From PZPK01 sp965230795 (GTDB lineage: Bacteria; Pseudomonadota; Gammaproteobacteria; Pseudomonadales; Oleiphilaceae), in NCBI GenBank assembly GCA_965230795.1, contig OZ246020.1:124001-188000 (forward strand): a stretch of 64,000 bases of DNA. The letters run 5' to 3'. Positions 9,015-17,849 of this stretch are shown here, piece after piece (positions within the stretch are counted from its first letter, which is position 1; the number at the start of each line of letters is the position of its first letter). The position numbers and the translations under genes were made by a program. The notes below the pieces were generated by a model. The model searched no databases and was not told the origin of the DNA. It saw nothing but the letters and a program-made list of their open reading frames with translations.

Positions 9015-10286
9015 ATGAAAATAGCGATCACTAATGGCAAAATTCTAGATCCTGAAAGCGGCTGGAAACCCTGCCAGAATCTTCTCATTGAGTCGGGCCG
9101 AATCCGGGAAATCGATGGAAACCTGGACGCTTTCAGGCCTGACGAAACGGTTGATGCCACTTCGTGCCATATAGTACCAGGTTTGATTGACCTATCCGTT
9201 TCCCTGCGCGAACCCGGGCATGATGAAAAAGGCACCATCGCATCGGAAACTGCAGCAGCCGCAGCGGGAGGCGTGACCACACTTTGCTGTCCACCCAATA
9301 CGCAACCGGTAAATGATTCCAAAGCGGTCACCAACCTGATCGAAGAGGTTGCCAATCGAGAAGGCCGGTGCCGAGTCCTGCCTTTGGGAGCTCTCACGAG
9401 AGGACTGAACGGTGAGGCACTGGCTGAATATGCGTCTCTCAAAAACGCTGGCTGTGTCGCCTTAAGCAATGGCTTCAACGCGCTCAAGAATTTGGCCATT
9501 GCCAAGCGTTGTTTTGAATACGCCAAGACCCATGAATTAAGTGTTTTTCTCAACCCTCTGGAGCCATCATTGCATCAGGGTTCGATTCATGCTGGAGATG
9601 TCAGCACGACTATCGGGCTCCAGGGGATACCGAGTATTGCGGAAAGTATCGCTGTTTCCCAATTCATTCATCTTGCGCAGGCAACGGGCGTTCATCTGCA
9701 TTTCTCTCAACTGTCCGCCGAAGCGTCCGTCGATCTGGTCAGAGAAGCCAAGCTAAAGGGACTGCCGATCAGTGCAGATGTCGCGATCCATAACCTGATT
9801 TTTACTGACCGAAATACGCTGAATTTCAATAGCATGTTTCATTGCCAACCGCCGTTGCGAAGCGAGACAGACAGGCAAGCCCTGCTAGCAGGCGTTCGGG
9901 ATGGAACCATAGACTGTATTACTAGCGCGCATCAGCCCCATGAAGCGGCTGCCAAACAAATGCCATTTGCCGAAACAGAGCCTGGCATGAGCGGCGTTGA
10001 ACTACTTCTGCCACTGGCCTCTAAACTGGCAGCGGCTGATGAACTGCCACTTGAGAAATTCATCCATGCAATGACCGCGGGCCCTGCTAAAGTACTTGGC
10101 TTACCCCGGCCGACTCTGGACATTGGCCAAACAGCGGATCTAGTGCTGCTCAATGGCGAGCATTCGTGGACCGTCAATTCCCAGACCTACTGCTCTCGCG
10201 GTCACAACACACCATTATTTAACACAGAGCTTGAAGCACGAGTGGTCATGACCTTGCTCGAAGGAAAAGTGGTTCACAAGGTATAA
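9015..10286 (+). CDS. pyrC': Dihydroorotase-like non-catalytic subunit of aspartate carbamoyltransferase
   Basis: A 423-residue amidohydrolase-fold protein that has lost dihydroorotase chemistry. The metal-binding HxH expected after VPGLIDL is replaced by S61-V-S63 (DLSVSLREPG), and the catalytic aspartate of the usual TDHAPH motif is replaced in TSAHQPHEAA. The rest of the fold is well preserved (GGVTTLCCPPNT, SADVAIHNLI, PGMSGVELLLPLA). In Pseudomonas such a PyrC' assembles with PyrB into a dodecamer and is structurally needed for ATCase activity. Immediate linkage to pyrB supports the same role. An active PyrC should be encoded elsewhere in the genome. Confidence 0.95.
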   Translation: MKIAITNGKILDPESGWKPCQNLLIESGRIREIDGNLDAFRPDETVDATSCHIVPGLIDLSVSLREPGHDEKGTIASETAAAAAGGVTTLCCPPNTQPVNDSKAVTNLIEEVANREGRCRVLPLGALTRGLNGEALAEYASLKNAGCVALSNGFNALKNLAIAKRCFEYAKTHELSVFLNPLEPSLHQGSIHAGDVSTTIGLQGIPSIAESIAVSQFIHLAQATGVHLHFSQLSAEASVDLVREAKLKGLPISADVAIHNLIFTDRNTLNFNSMFHCQPPLRSETDRQALLAGVRDGTIDCITSAHQPHEAAAKQMPFAETEPGMSGVELLLPLASKLAAADELPLEKFIHAMTAGPAKVLGLPRPTLDIGQTADLVLLNGEHSWTVNSQTYCSRGHNTPLFNTELEARVVMTLLEGKVVHKV

Positions 10287-10385
10287 ATAACGCCACCCAA
10301 GCAGTCAGATTGGTAAAAATACACTAAGCTTTAATCTGCGTGGACATCAGTATGTCCGCAAATGTTCTTCAGAGGGAGGAAAGAT

Positions 10386-10748
10386 ATGTGGTTTCTGATT
10401 TTAGTCGCATTTGGCATCATTATTTGGCTTCTGTGGACAATCGCTCAAAATACCGGAGATATGTTACACAGACAGACGTCCATCCAGAACGAACTGGTGC
10501 GACTCAATAAGCAGCTCGAGGACTCATCGGGTCAAGCAGTCTCTGCCAGCACGCCGCTTGAAAAAATTGATTTGAATTCAGCATCTGTCAACAAACTGAT
10601 GACACTCCCGGGCATCGGCAAAGCGATGGCGCAGAAAATAGTCGATGCGAGGCCATTTACAAATACTGAAGAACTGACAAATATCGCAGGATTCAATCAG
10701 GACTTGTTCGAGAAGATACGAAACCAGATATCTGTCGGGGGAATCTAG
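10386..10748 (+). CDS. Small membrane-anchored ComEA-like helix-hairpin-helix protein
   Basis: A 120-residue protein with one N-terminal membrane helix (about 2-22, WFLILVAFGIIIWLLWTIA), a short linker with heptad-like residues, and a ComEA-type double helix-hairpin-helix domain at about 60-118 (DLNSASVNKLMTLPGIGKAM ... ADIAGF-like second hairpin TNIAGFNQDLFEKI). Such domains bind DNA non-specifically. ComEA proteins that act in DNA uptake face the periplasm; this one could do so, but no competence genes are adjacent. The ATG at 10386 has AGGGAGGA nine bases upstream; an earlier ATG at 10362 lies before that site. Confidence 0.8.
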   Translation: MWFLILVAFGIIIWLLWTIAQNTGDMLHRQTSIQNELVRLNKQLEDSSGQAVSASTPLEKIDLNSASVNKLMTLPGIGKAMAQKIVDARPFTNTEELTNIAGFNQDLFEKIRNQISVGGI

Positions 10749-10770
10749 CTGTATCGATAAGATATCAAGA

Positions 10771-10805
10771 GGGACTTTGCTGGAATACCAATATCCGGCA
10801 AAGCC
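10771..10805. terminator. Stem-loop between the convergent HhH gene and hupB
   Basis: The segment can fold with CTTTGCTGG pairing CCGGCAAAG (one G-U pair) extended by outer GGG/CCC. It lies between two convergent stop codons, so it may end transcription from both sides. There is no clear U-run on either strand, which lowers confidence. Confidence 0.4.
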
Positions 10806-10814
10806 CACTGTAAA

Positions 10815-11087
10815 TTAGTTAACGGCGTCTTTCAGCGCCTTGCCGGCCTTAAAACCTACTGTTCTACTGGCGGGTATCTGGATGGCTTGACCTGTCTGTG
10901 GGTTTTTTCCTGTGCGAGCGGCACGTTCTCTAGTAGAAAAGGTGCCAAATCCGATCAGTGTAACTGCCTCACCCTGACTCACCGCGTTAGTGATCTCGTC
11001 AGTGATGATATTAAGGATTTCTCCGGCCTTTTCCTTGCTCACTTCTGTTTGTGATGCTATTGCCGCCGCGAGTTCGGGTTTTTTCAT
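10815..11087 (-). CDS. hupB: DNA-binding protein HU
   Basis: A 90-residue histone-like protein that bends and compacts DNA. The whole HU fold is visible: MKKPELAAAIA, GEAVTLIGFGTFS, the arm RAARTGKNPQTGQAIQIPA with the intercalating proline, and the terminal VGFKAGKALKDAVN. The ATG at 11087 has GAGGT ten bases upstream. It is a stand-alone gene, transcribed away from the lipoprotein gene that follows. Confidence 0.97.
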   Translation of the reverse strand: MKKPELAAAIASQTEVSKEKAGEILNIITDEITNAVSQGEAVTLIGFGTFSTRERAARTGKNPQTGQAIQIPASRTVGFKAGKALKDAVN

Positions 11088-11392
11088 TCTTAGTACCTCA
11101 AAATATCATTTTTTTTATCAAAGCCGAGTCCCTTTGGGTCCCCGCGTCACCAGCAAAGATAGCCCAGATCCAGGCTAAATCAATACCCTTCAACCACATT
11201 GCCACAAGGCGATTTCCGGTCAATTCACACAATATTGCATTGTAATTGCTCGCTTTGTGTTCTCTATCTCACAATCCGGCAGGTGAGTCAGGGATAATCC
11301 GCAGGTTCAAAACTGTATTTTTTCAATCAGAAAAATACGACCACGTCTGTCATCAAAAAACAGCCGTGTTGGCAGCAATGTAGGAGTGAATA
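11088..11392. promoter_or_regulatory. Divergent spacer between hupB and the lipoprotein gene
   Basis: The 305-bp region has no supported gene and must hold both promoters. I did not find a convincing -35/-10 pair or operator on either strand. Confidence 0.4.
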
Positions 11393-12451
11393 GTGGATTC
11401 GAATCACCGTCACAGCAGTATTAAATGGACCGTTTTGTCGCTGCTTTTTGTGTTTTTCCTTGGCGGCTGTAAAGCCATCAACCAGTTTTTGGTAAAACCC
11501 TTTATTAAGCCTACCGGCGATACCGTAACGCTACTGGGCGAAGCCCACATCGCACCATACCTGCTTACGACGGATGACTTGGAAGCAGGGTGTGCCGGTG
11601 CGGAAGCCCTCTCAGCAATGGTCATGTCCTTGGGACGAATTACCGAAGAACCTCATGAGCTGGCTGTTTTGTTGCACTTGGGCGCAGGCGGCTGTGAAGA
11701 GGCACGCGCCTTTGAAAGCGAGCTGGCCTACTTGCGTTTTATTCGCTCTCAACAACCGGACATGGCCCAAGACTCTCTGATCACACAAAAGAACCATCAC
11801 CTGAAAGCAGCTAAACGCTACTACACGGCATGGCAACAACTGATCGCCTTTAATGATGATCAGGAAATCGGTGGAGAATGCCCGGAGCTGGAACAGGAAT
11901 TCGACCAATTGGTATGGCTTGCCGGTCTTGCAGGCGGACTGCTGGCGCTGAATAACGATATTCTGTCCGGCGTTGGTATTGGTGTACCCAAAAACATCGC
12001 TGCCCAGGCAGAACGTGGAGCCGGCTGTCTCGACAACAAAAAATGGTTTGGTGTGCCACTGGCCCTGAAAGCAGCCGTTTGGTCATTGCTTCCAGGCGCG
12101 TTGCCAGAAGGTGAAAACGAATGGGAACGCCTGGAGCAAGCAGACATTATGGGTGAGAAAGCCCGCGTCAGACTGCCTCATGTTTTCCACTTGATTGCCG
12201 CATATTCAAAAGGGGATATGGAACGGGTTCGCGCAGTCATCAAGCGTCACGCTGAGCAAGTTGAAAAATACGATGCCAACGAAAAATACCGTCTGTTTGA
12301 TGCCACGGCCACAGAAGTTATCACCCGAATTTCGGACAAGATGTGGACCGAAGCTGTTGGTCACCGAACGCCAGTTGGGCAGCTCGGATCTTTTTGGGAT
12401 GAAAACGCTGCAGACGACATTGAAACCGTCGAGCTGGATGACCTGTTCTAA
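11393..12451 (+). CDS. Predicted lipoprotein, possible partner of the downstream TRAP-type permease
   Basis: I do not recognise a characterised family with certainty. The 352-residue protein has a lipoprotein signal peptide (SLLFVFFLGGC, lipidated Cys26), so it should be anchored in the envelope. The mature part is predicted mostly alpha-helical and contains four further Cys-bearing spots (EAGCAG, GGCEEA, GGECPE, GAGCLD), enough for two disulfides. The C-terminus is acidic (VELDDLF). The start is GTG at 11393 with GGAG six bases upstream. Next to a TRAP permease, a TatT-like helical lipoprotein role is plausible, but I do not see decisive TatT motifs. A terminator-like hairpin separates it from the permease. 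Confidence 0.6.
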   Translation: MDSNHRHSSIKWTVLSLLFVFFLGGCKAINQFLVKPFIKPTGDTVTLLGEAHIAPYLLTTDDLEAGCAGAEALSAMVMSLGRITEEPHELAVLLHLGAGGCEEARAFESELAYLRFIRSQQPDMAQDSLITQKNHHLKAAKRYYTAWQQLIAFNDDQEIGGECPELEQEFDQLVWLAGLAGGLLALNNDILSGVGIGVPKNIAAQAERGAGCLDNKKWFGVPLALKAAVWSLLPGALPEGENEWERLEQADIMGEKARVRLPHVFHLIAAYSKGDMERVRAVIKRHAEQVEKYDANEKYRLFDATATEVITRISDKMWTEAVGHRTPVGQLGSFWDENAADDIETVELDDLF

Positions 12452-12550
12452 AGTGTGACCGCCACCTCAACATTATCGCGGTGACGCAAAGCTTCATTGC
12501 CGCGATTGGAACGATTAAAGTTCTTCCTGCTCTAGTACGCTAAGCTAATG

Positions 12551-12577
12551 TGCCGGTATAATAACCGGCATTTTTTT
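12551..12577 (+). terminator. Intrinsic terminator between lipoprotein and permease genes
   Basis: Perfect 7-bp stem TGCCGGT / ACCGGCA with loop ATAATA, followed at once by seven T. It lies 100 bp after the lipoprotein stop and 57 bp before the permease GTG. It may end the first transcript or act as an attenuator for the second gene. Confidence 0.85.
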
Positions 12578-12634
12578 ACCTGCATAAAAAATAATCGCTT
12601 CTCGAATCTAACAACTTTTGGGGGAAGAAATTCC

Positions 12635-14704
12635 GTGGTTGCCAATACTATAAAAAGTCGATCCACCATCGAGTGGTTATCCTCGCTACCGGCCTGTATT
12701 TTATTGCTGTTGGTCGTCATCTTCAGCACCAGCAGTGACATTCACAACCAGATTTTACGTGTCGGCGAACATTTCTGGGCTGGTTACTACAAGCTACGTG
12801 TTGATCCGGAAATTCCCAGCTGTGATCCCAATATTGATGTCGAAGCCAAACTACAGGAACGTCTTGCAATCAGCGCAGAAGATGACGGCTTGGGACTGGA
12901 TCTTTTTGATGCGGAACCCGTCAACCCGGATCTCATTCGACAATCAATTGAAAACGCCAAAACAGATTGTCAGGCCAAGTTCCAAAGTTACGATGAAATC
13001 AAGTCCAGAATCACACCTTCCGTAGAAGCCTTCCGCTCCGTTGAACTGTTTGTGTCTGACGCCATTGGAGTGGGGCTGGTGTCGCAGAAATTTATTCTCG
13101 TCATCACCGTTTTGTTGTGCGCCATGACCGCAACCATGACCCGACACCACATTGCCATGCGGCCGGTCATGTCTAGACTGGACCACTATTTTTCGGGAAC
13201 AGCCCAAGTCATCGCCAATTCGATCCTGCTGATCTCTTCTTACTCTTTCCGCGAGCTGGCCCATTCTGATGGCTCCAAACTCACCGCTGACGTGGCTATG
13301 CTTCACGAAGTCTGGGTATATGGTTTCGCATTGCTATTGATCGTCAGTATTATCAACCTTGTTCGAGTTCCAAAAGGATTGGCTCCAGGCGGTAATCCGG
13401 GACGCGCCGGTCTAGCGATACCGCTTTACTGCGTCATGGCCATTGTCTCGGCTATCTTTTTCTTCTCTGCCGGCCATACCGCAGGCATAGGTATTTACCT
13501 CGACAAGCTGATGGACCTTTCCGACATGTTCCTGAATGTTGGCTTGTATGTTTGGACCGGTATGATGTTGAAACAAACCCGGTTCGCGGATCTGGTGCTG
13601 GGTCTGTTTAAACCCTGGAAAATGCCTCCAGAAATGCTGTCTGTATTCGTGGTTATTCTTGCCGCAATTCCAACGGCCTATACCGGCGCCTCAGGTATCT
13701 TTGTTATCGCAGCCGGCGCGGTAATCTATCACGAACTGCGAGCTGCCGGCGCAAGACGCAACCTGGCCCTTGCCGCAACGGCAATGTCCGGTTCTATGGG
13801 TGTGGTGTTGCGTCCCTGTCTATTGGTCGTTGTTATTGCGTTTATGAACCGTGAAGTGACAACTGATCAGCTGTTTGGATGGGGGATCTGGGTGTTTGCC
13901 CTGAGTGCCTTGATGTTCTTCCTGGTTGCCATGTTGATAAATCGTCAACACAAAATTCATATTGAGTCCCCTGCCACTGCAATCCCCGGAATGATCAGCT
14001 CACTTAAACCGCTGATTCCTTATATTATCTGTGTAGTCGGCGTGGTCCTCTTCTATCGCTATGCGGTGAATGTGAAGCTCGACGAGTTCTCTGCCGCACG
14101 TATCCTGCCAGTGATGATGTTGGTGATCCTGATCTACGAACATATCACCAAGAAAGAATCTGTCAGCGAAGATGGCAAGACGACGGAACCCCATAAAGGC
14201 ATCGAGACCTGTATTCGCCATGCGACCAATCAGACTACCGCAGAAATCGGCGCCTTGTTGCTGCTCATCGGCTGTACTATTTGTTTTGGCGGCATGATAG
14301 AACGTAGCGGAGTCATTGAGTACTTCCCTAGCTCTTTCGACAGCGTCTGGGGCGCAATGGGTCTTATCGTATGCGTTCTGGTAGTAATGGGAATGGTAAT
14401 GGAGGCCTTTGGTGCCGTCATTCTCGTCAGTACAACCATCGCTACCGTCGCCTATCAAACGGGCATCGACCCTATACACTTCTGGATGGTTACACTGGTA
14501 GCTTTCGAGCTGGGATACTTAAGCCCACCTGTCGCACTGAATCACCTGCTGACCCGTCAAGTCGTGGGCGAAGAGGAAGTGCTGAAAGCCGAGGTGAAAG
14601 ATGGCACCTTTTATCAACGTCATGAAAAGATTCTGATGCCAATGATCACCATGGGTACCGTATTGCTTATAGTGGCCTTTGGACCACTGCTTGTAGCGTA
14701 TTAA
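12635..14704 (+). CDS. TRAP-type transporter large permease with fused N-terminal membrane part
   Basis: A 689-residue polytopic inner-membrane protein whose second half is a DctM-type TRAP permease (TAYTGASGIFVIAAGAVIYHE, MGVVLRP, GMVMEAFGAVILVSTTIA, GYLSPPVALNHLLTRQVVG). DctM proteins drive Na+-coupled uptake of organic acids delivered by a periplasmic binding protein. Before that lie one helix at about 14-30, a soluble insertion of about 110 residues rich in acidic residues with three Cys, and several helices that could replace the small DctQ subunit. The GTG at 12635 follows GGGGGAAG; an upstream ATG at 12548 would sit across the terminator and is rejected. No binding-protein gene is adjacent, so the substrate cannot be inferred. 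Confidence 0.8.
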   Translation: MVANTIKSRSTIEWLSSLPACILLLLVVIFSTSSDIHNQILRVGEHFWAGYYKLRVDPEIPSCDPNIDVEAKLQERLAISAEDDGLGLDLFDAEPVNPDLIRQSIENAKTDCQAKFQSYDEIKSRITPSVEAFRSVELFVSDAIGVGLVSQKFILVITVLLCAMTATMTRHHIAMRPVMSRLDHYFSGTAQVIANSILLISSYSFRELAHSDGSKLTADVAMLHEVWVYGFALLLIVSIINLVRVPKGLAPGGNPGRAGLAIPLYCVMAIVSAIFFFSAGHTAGIGIYLDKLMDLSDMFLNVGLYVWTGMMLKQTRFADLVLGLFKPWKMPPEMLSVFVVILAAIPTAYTGASGIFVIAAGAVIYHELRAAGARRNLALAATAMSGSMGVVLRPCLLVVVIAFMNREVTTDQLFGWGIWVFALSALMFFLVAMLINRQHKIHIESPATAIPGMISSLKPLIPYIICVVGVVLFYRYAVNVKLDEFSAARILPVMMLVILIYEHITKKESVSEDGKTTEPHKGIETCIRHATNQTTAEIGALLLLIGCTICFGGMIERSGVIEYFPSSFDSVWGAMGLIVCVLVVMGMVMEAFGAVILVSTTIATVAYQTGIDPIHFWMVTLVAFELGYLSPPVALNHLLTRQVVGEEEVLKAEVKDGTFYQRHEKILMPMITMGTVLLIVAFGPLLVAY

Positions 14705-14725
14705 TTACATTAGAAAGCTCACAAA

Positions 14726-14751
14726 TTCCCCGCCCAAGCGGGGATTTTTTT
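14726..14751 (+). terminator. Intrinsic terminator after the TRAP permease gene
   Basis: Stem CCCCGC / GCGGGG with loop CCAA followed by A and seven T, 22 bp after the permease stop codon. Confidence 0.9.
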
Positions 14752-14852
14752 GTATGAGCATTTCGGTCGTTTAGAGACTTTTTCCAGGGTTGGACTGTGA
14801 TTCAACAACACTTTTGGTTTTGGCATTGCTCGATACAACTGCTCTTCAGACA

Positions 14853-14882
14853 TAAAAAAACCCGGCATTGCCGGGTTTTTTA
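14853..14882 (-). terminator. Intrinsic terminator of pckA (bidirectional form)
   Basis: CCCGGC-ATT-GCCGGG flanked by seven A on the left and six T on the right. Read on the minus strand it follows the pckA stop by about 15 bp and ends in a U-run; it can also act on the plus strand as a second stop for the permease transcript. Confidence 0.9.
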
Positions 14883-14896
14883 TCTATCGAATCCAA

Positions 14897-16432
14897 CTAC
14901 GAAAGCTGTGGGCCAGCCTCAACAATAGCCTCGGAAACATCAAACTTCTTAAAGTTTTCAACAAACTGGCTAATCAAATCCCTTGCCTTGGCATCGTAAG
15001 CCTTTGGATCTTCCCAGGTATTTTTCGGGTTCAACAGTTTACTATCCACTCCCGGGACATCCGTCGGTACATTCAGATTCAATTGTTCCAGATGCTCTGT
15101 TTCCACATCAATCAGAGCGCCACTTTGAATCGCACTGATAATTGCACGCGTGGTTGGAATACTGAAACGCTGACCAACACCATAAGGACCACCGGTCCAG
15201 CCAGTATTAACCAGATAGACCTTGCTGCCAAACTCCTCCATACGCTTCATCAACAATTCAGCATATTCACCCGCAGGACGAGGGAAGAAAGGTGCGCCAA
15301 AGCAAGTTGAGAAAGTAGACTTCAAGCCTGTGCCCTGACCCATCTCGGTGGAGCCAACCAGCGCAGTATATCCACTCAGGAAGTGGTAGGCAGCGCTCTC
15401 TTTACTCAACAGGGAAACCGGAGGTAGAACCCCAGTCATGTCGCAAGTCAAAAAGACGATAGCGTTAGGCTCACCAGCGTGGTTTTCCACTACGCGCTTA
15501 TCAACGTGTTCCAAAGGATATGCACACCGGCCATTTTCGGTCAGACTGGTATCGCTGTAGTCTGGAACGCGGGTGTCATCATCGATTTTAACGTTCTCTA
15601 CGATGGCGCCAAAACGAATTGCATTCCAGATGATGGGTTCATTTTTTTGCGACAGATCGATTGTTTTGGCGTAGCACCCACCTTCAAGATTGAAGACTGT
15701 ACCTTTACCCCAACCATGTTCGTCATCACCAATCAGGAAACGACTCTCATCGGCAGACAGTGTTGTCTTGCCAGTGCCGGAAAGACCAAAGAACAGAGTG
15801 GTTTCTCCATCTTCACCAACGTTTGCCGAGCAATGCATAGGCAGAACGTCCTTTTCCGGTAACAGGAAGTTTTGAACGGAGAACATCGCTTTCTTCATCT
15901 CTCCGGCATAGCGCATTCCGGCGAGCAGCACGCGACGTTTGGCGAAATTAATCATCACCGTACCATCGCTGTTGGTACCATCACGCTCGGGCACACATTC
16001 AAAACTGGCTACATTCAATATTTCCCATTCCTGTTTATCTGCAGGATTATATTGCTCGGGACGAATGAACAGATTGCGCCCAAACAGGTTTTGCCAAGCC
16101 GTCTCGGTCGTTACTTTTACCGCTAGATAATGATCCGGGTCCGCACCCACATGAAGATTCGAAACGTAGCTGTCTTTTTCTGCAAGATAAGCTTCAACAC
16201 GCTCCCATAGGGCATCAAACTTGCCAGGATCAAAAGGCCGATTGATTGGACCCCAGCTGATCGCATCAGACGTGCTAGGCTCGTCCACAATGTAACGGTC
16301 CATTGGCGAGCGTCCCGTTCGTTTTCCCGTCGTCACGACAAGCGAACCGTTGGCAGCTAGTCTGCCTTCATTGCGCTCAAGTGCGTGTTCAACCAGTTGC
16401 GCTGAACTCAGATCAACATAAGTGTTACTCAC
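14897..16432 (-). CDS. pckA: Phosphoenolpyruvate carboxykinase (ATP)
   Basis: Converts oxaloacetate plus ATP to PEP and CO2, the entry step of gluconeogenesis from organic acids. The 511 residues include the kinase-1a P-loop GLSGTGKTTLS, the preceding MHCSANVGEDG, GDDEHGW and the C-terminal NTGWTGGPYGVGQR with the active-site Arg. The substrate-binding RTGRSPMDRYIV is near residue 40. The start is GTG at 16432 with GAGGT eight bases upstream. A -10-like CATAAT followed by AGCGCCCC lies at 16483-16497 (minus), but its -35 is weak. A TRAP permease next door fits growth on organic acids, which is only suggestive. Confidence 0.97.
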   Translation of the reverse strand: MSNTYVDLSSAQLVEHALERNEGRLAANGSLVVTTGKRTGRSPMDRYIVDEPSTSDAISWGPINRPFDPGKFDALWERVEAYLAEKDSYVSNLHVGADPDHYLAVKVTTETAWQNLFGRNLFIRPEQYNPADKQEWEILNVASFECVPERDGTNSDGTVMINFAKRRVLLAGMRYAGEMKKAMFSVQNFLLPEKDVLPMHCSANVGEDGETTLFFGLSGTGKTTLSADESRFLIGDDEHGWGKGTVFNLEGGCYAKTIDLSQKNEPIIWNAIRFGAIVENVKIDDDTRVPDYSDTSLTENGRCAYPLEHVDKRVVENHAGEPNAIVFLTCDMTGVLPPVSLLSKESAAYHFLSGYTALVGSTEMGQGTGLKSTFSTCFGAPFFPRPAGEYAELLMKRMEEFGSKVYLVNTGWTGGPYGVGQRFSIPTTRAIISAIQSGALIDVETEHLEQLNLNVPTDVPGVDSKLLNPKNTWEDPKAYDAKARDLISQFVENFKKFDVSEAIVEAGPQLS

Positions 16433-16576
16433 TTCGACCTCACTTGGAATTTGATTTGGCCCTTATGGGGCCTCGAAAAAATTGGGGCGCTATTATGACA
16501 AAGTGTTGTACAAAAAACGACTACTAATATTATTTCGCTACAAGATATGGAAGTATTTCACATTTGAGAAGTGTTA

Positions 16577-17443
16577 TCAGTGGGGTGCTCCCATACCGAA
16601 GATTTCCTGAACAGCCTGGCGGTCAAATTCATAGTGGCGACGACAAAACTGGCAATCCACTGCAATCACCCTTTCCTCCTCAAGGATATTCAGAGCCTCT
16701 TGTTCACCCAAGGCTTCTATGGAGGCAGCCGAGCGCTCACGTGAACATGAACAACTGAAGGTCACCGGTTCTTCATCGAACAGTTGGACCCGCTCCTGAT
16801 GGAAAAGACGATGCAGTAAGCTGGCGTTGTCATGACTGAAGACCTCGTCCTGACTCAAAGTACTTGTCAGGTGAAGAATACGGTCCCAGGCATCCTGATC
16901 ATCAATCTCTCGGTAGTCGGGCAGTTTCTGCAACATCAAACCGATACACTGTGAATCCGAAACCCAAAACATGAACTGGGTATCAAGCTGTTCTGAGAGC
17001 TCAAAATAATGCGCGAGACAATCGGCAATGGATGCACGCTCCATGGGCACAATACCCTGGTAACGTGAGCCTCTGTTTGGCTCGATGGTTATAGCCAGCC
17101 GAGCTTCGCCCAGCATTTCTTTTAATGTATGCCCTGTTGTTTCCACTAATGACGGTATTGACTCATCATAATCCGCAATGCAGCGATAGGTCCGCTTGTT
17201 CGTTGCCTCTGCCATCAACAACGAAATGACGCCACCACCTCGCGCATGAAGCGAAAGACGACCCTCAAATTTCAATGTTCCCGTCATCAGAACTGTGGCC
17301 ATCGCCGCTTCACCAAGTAAGGACAACACGCCAGCCGGATAATCGTGATCACCACGGCACTGCAACCAACTGTCACTAAGCCGAACCCATTCACCACGTA
17401 TCTGCAAGGTCTCAAACAGGAACTTCTGAAATGTATCTGCCAT
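16577..17443 (-). CDS. hslO: Hsp33 redox-regulated chaperone
   Basis: Cytoplasmic holdase switched on by oxidation. The 288 residues carry the C-terminal zinc switch: C-S-C in FSCSCSRERSA (about residue 230) and C-x-x-C in VDCQFCRRHYEF (about 263). The N-terminal substrate domain motifs HARGGGVISLLMAEA and SMLGEARLAIT-like LKEMLGEARLAIT are present. It follows hslR by 7 bp, the usual hslR-hslO operon. Confidence 0.96.
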   Translation of the reverse strand: MADTFQKFLFETLQIRGEWVRLSDSWLQCRGDHDYPAGVLSLLGEAAMATVLMTGTLKFEGRLSLHARGGGVISLLMAEATNKRTYRCIADYDESIPSLVETTGHTLKEMLGEARLAITIEPNRGSRYQGIVPMERASIADCLAHYFELSEQLDTQFMFWVSDSQCIGLMLQKLPDYREIDDQDAWDRILHLTSTLSQDEVFSHDNASLLHRLFHQERVQLFDEEPVTFSCSCSRERSAASIEALGEQEALNILEEERVIAVDCQFCRRHYEFDRQAVQEIFGMGAPH

Positions 17444-17450
17444 CTACTGT

Positions 17451-17849
17451 CTACTCTGAGTTGATATCTTTAAAGCGATGAATCCGACGTCGATCGCGTT
17501 TGCTGGGACGTTTGAAAGGTACAGGTTGGGATGCACGCAATGCTCGCCGTTCTTCGATCAGTTGTTCGCGCTTGAGCACGCTCTCTTCCGTCTCTCGATA
17601 CAGCGATTGCGCAATACTCGCGGCCTGACGCTTGTCGCTCAGAACCAGTATTTCTACCAGTTTTTCCTGCCAACCTTGTCTGACCAGCACCATGGCACCC
17701 ACGTCTACCGTTTTGCCGGGTTTGGTCCGCTGGCCATTGTAATGCACTTTTCCGCCTTCGATCGCCTCTTTAGCCAAGCCTCTTGTTTTAAAGAAGCGAG
17801 CAGCCCACAACCATTTGTCGAGCCTTACTTTTTGCGCCGCTTCACTCAT
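17451..17849 (-). CDS. hslR: Hsp15, ribosome-associated S4-domain heat-shock protein
   Basis: A 132-residue protein that binds free 50S subunits carrying nascent chains and helps recycle them. The S4 RNA-binding domain occupies the first 60 residues (VRLDKWLWAARFFKTRGLA ... GGKVHYNG). The Arg/Lys-rich tail (KRPSKRDRRRIHRFK) is typical of Hsp15. Its ATG overlaps the yrfG stop by four bases (ATGA), and hslO follows, so the three genes form one operon of the same order as in E. coli. Confidence 0.95.
   Translation of the reverse strand: MSEAAQKVRLDKWLWAARFFKTRGLAKEAIEGGKVHYNGQRTKPGKTVDVGAMVLVRQGWQEKLVEILVLSDKRQAASIAQSLYRETEESVLKREQLIEERRALRASQPVPFKRPSKRDRRRIHRFKDINSE

Noticed and set aside
12548..12634. 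ATG at 12548 as start of the TRAP permease
   Set aside because: It would place the start within the terminator hairpin; GTG at 12635 has a strong GGGGGAAG site and begins before the first membrane helix.
16735..16750. CACGTG-containing segment in hslO as a third parS site
   Set aside because: Only the central CACGTG and a partial arm match; the left arm TGTTC is absent.
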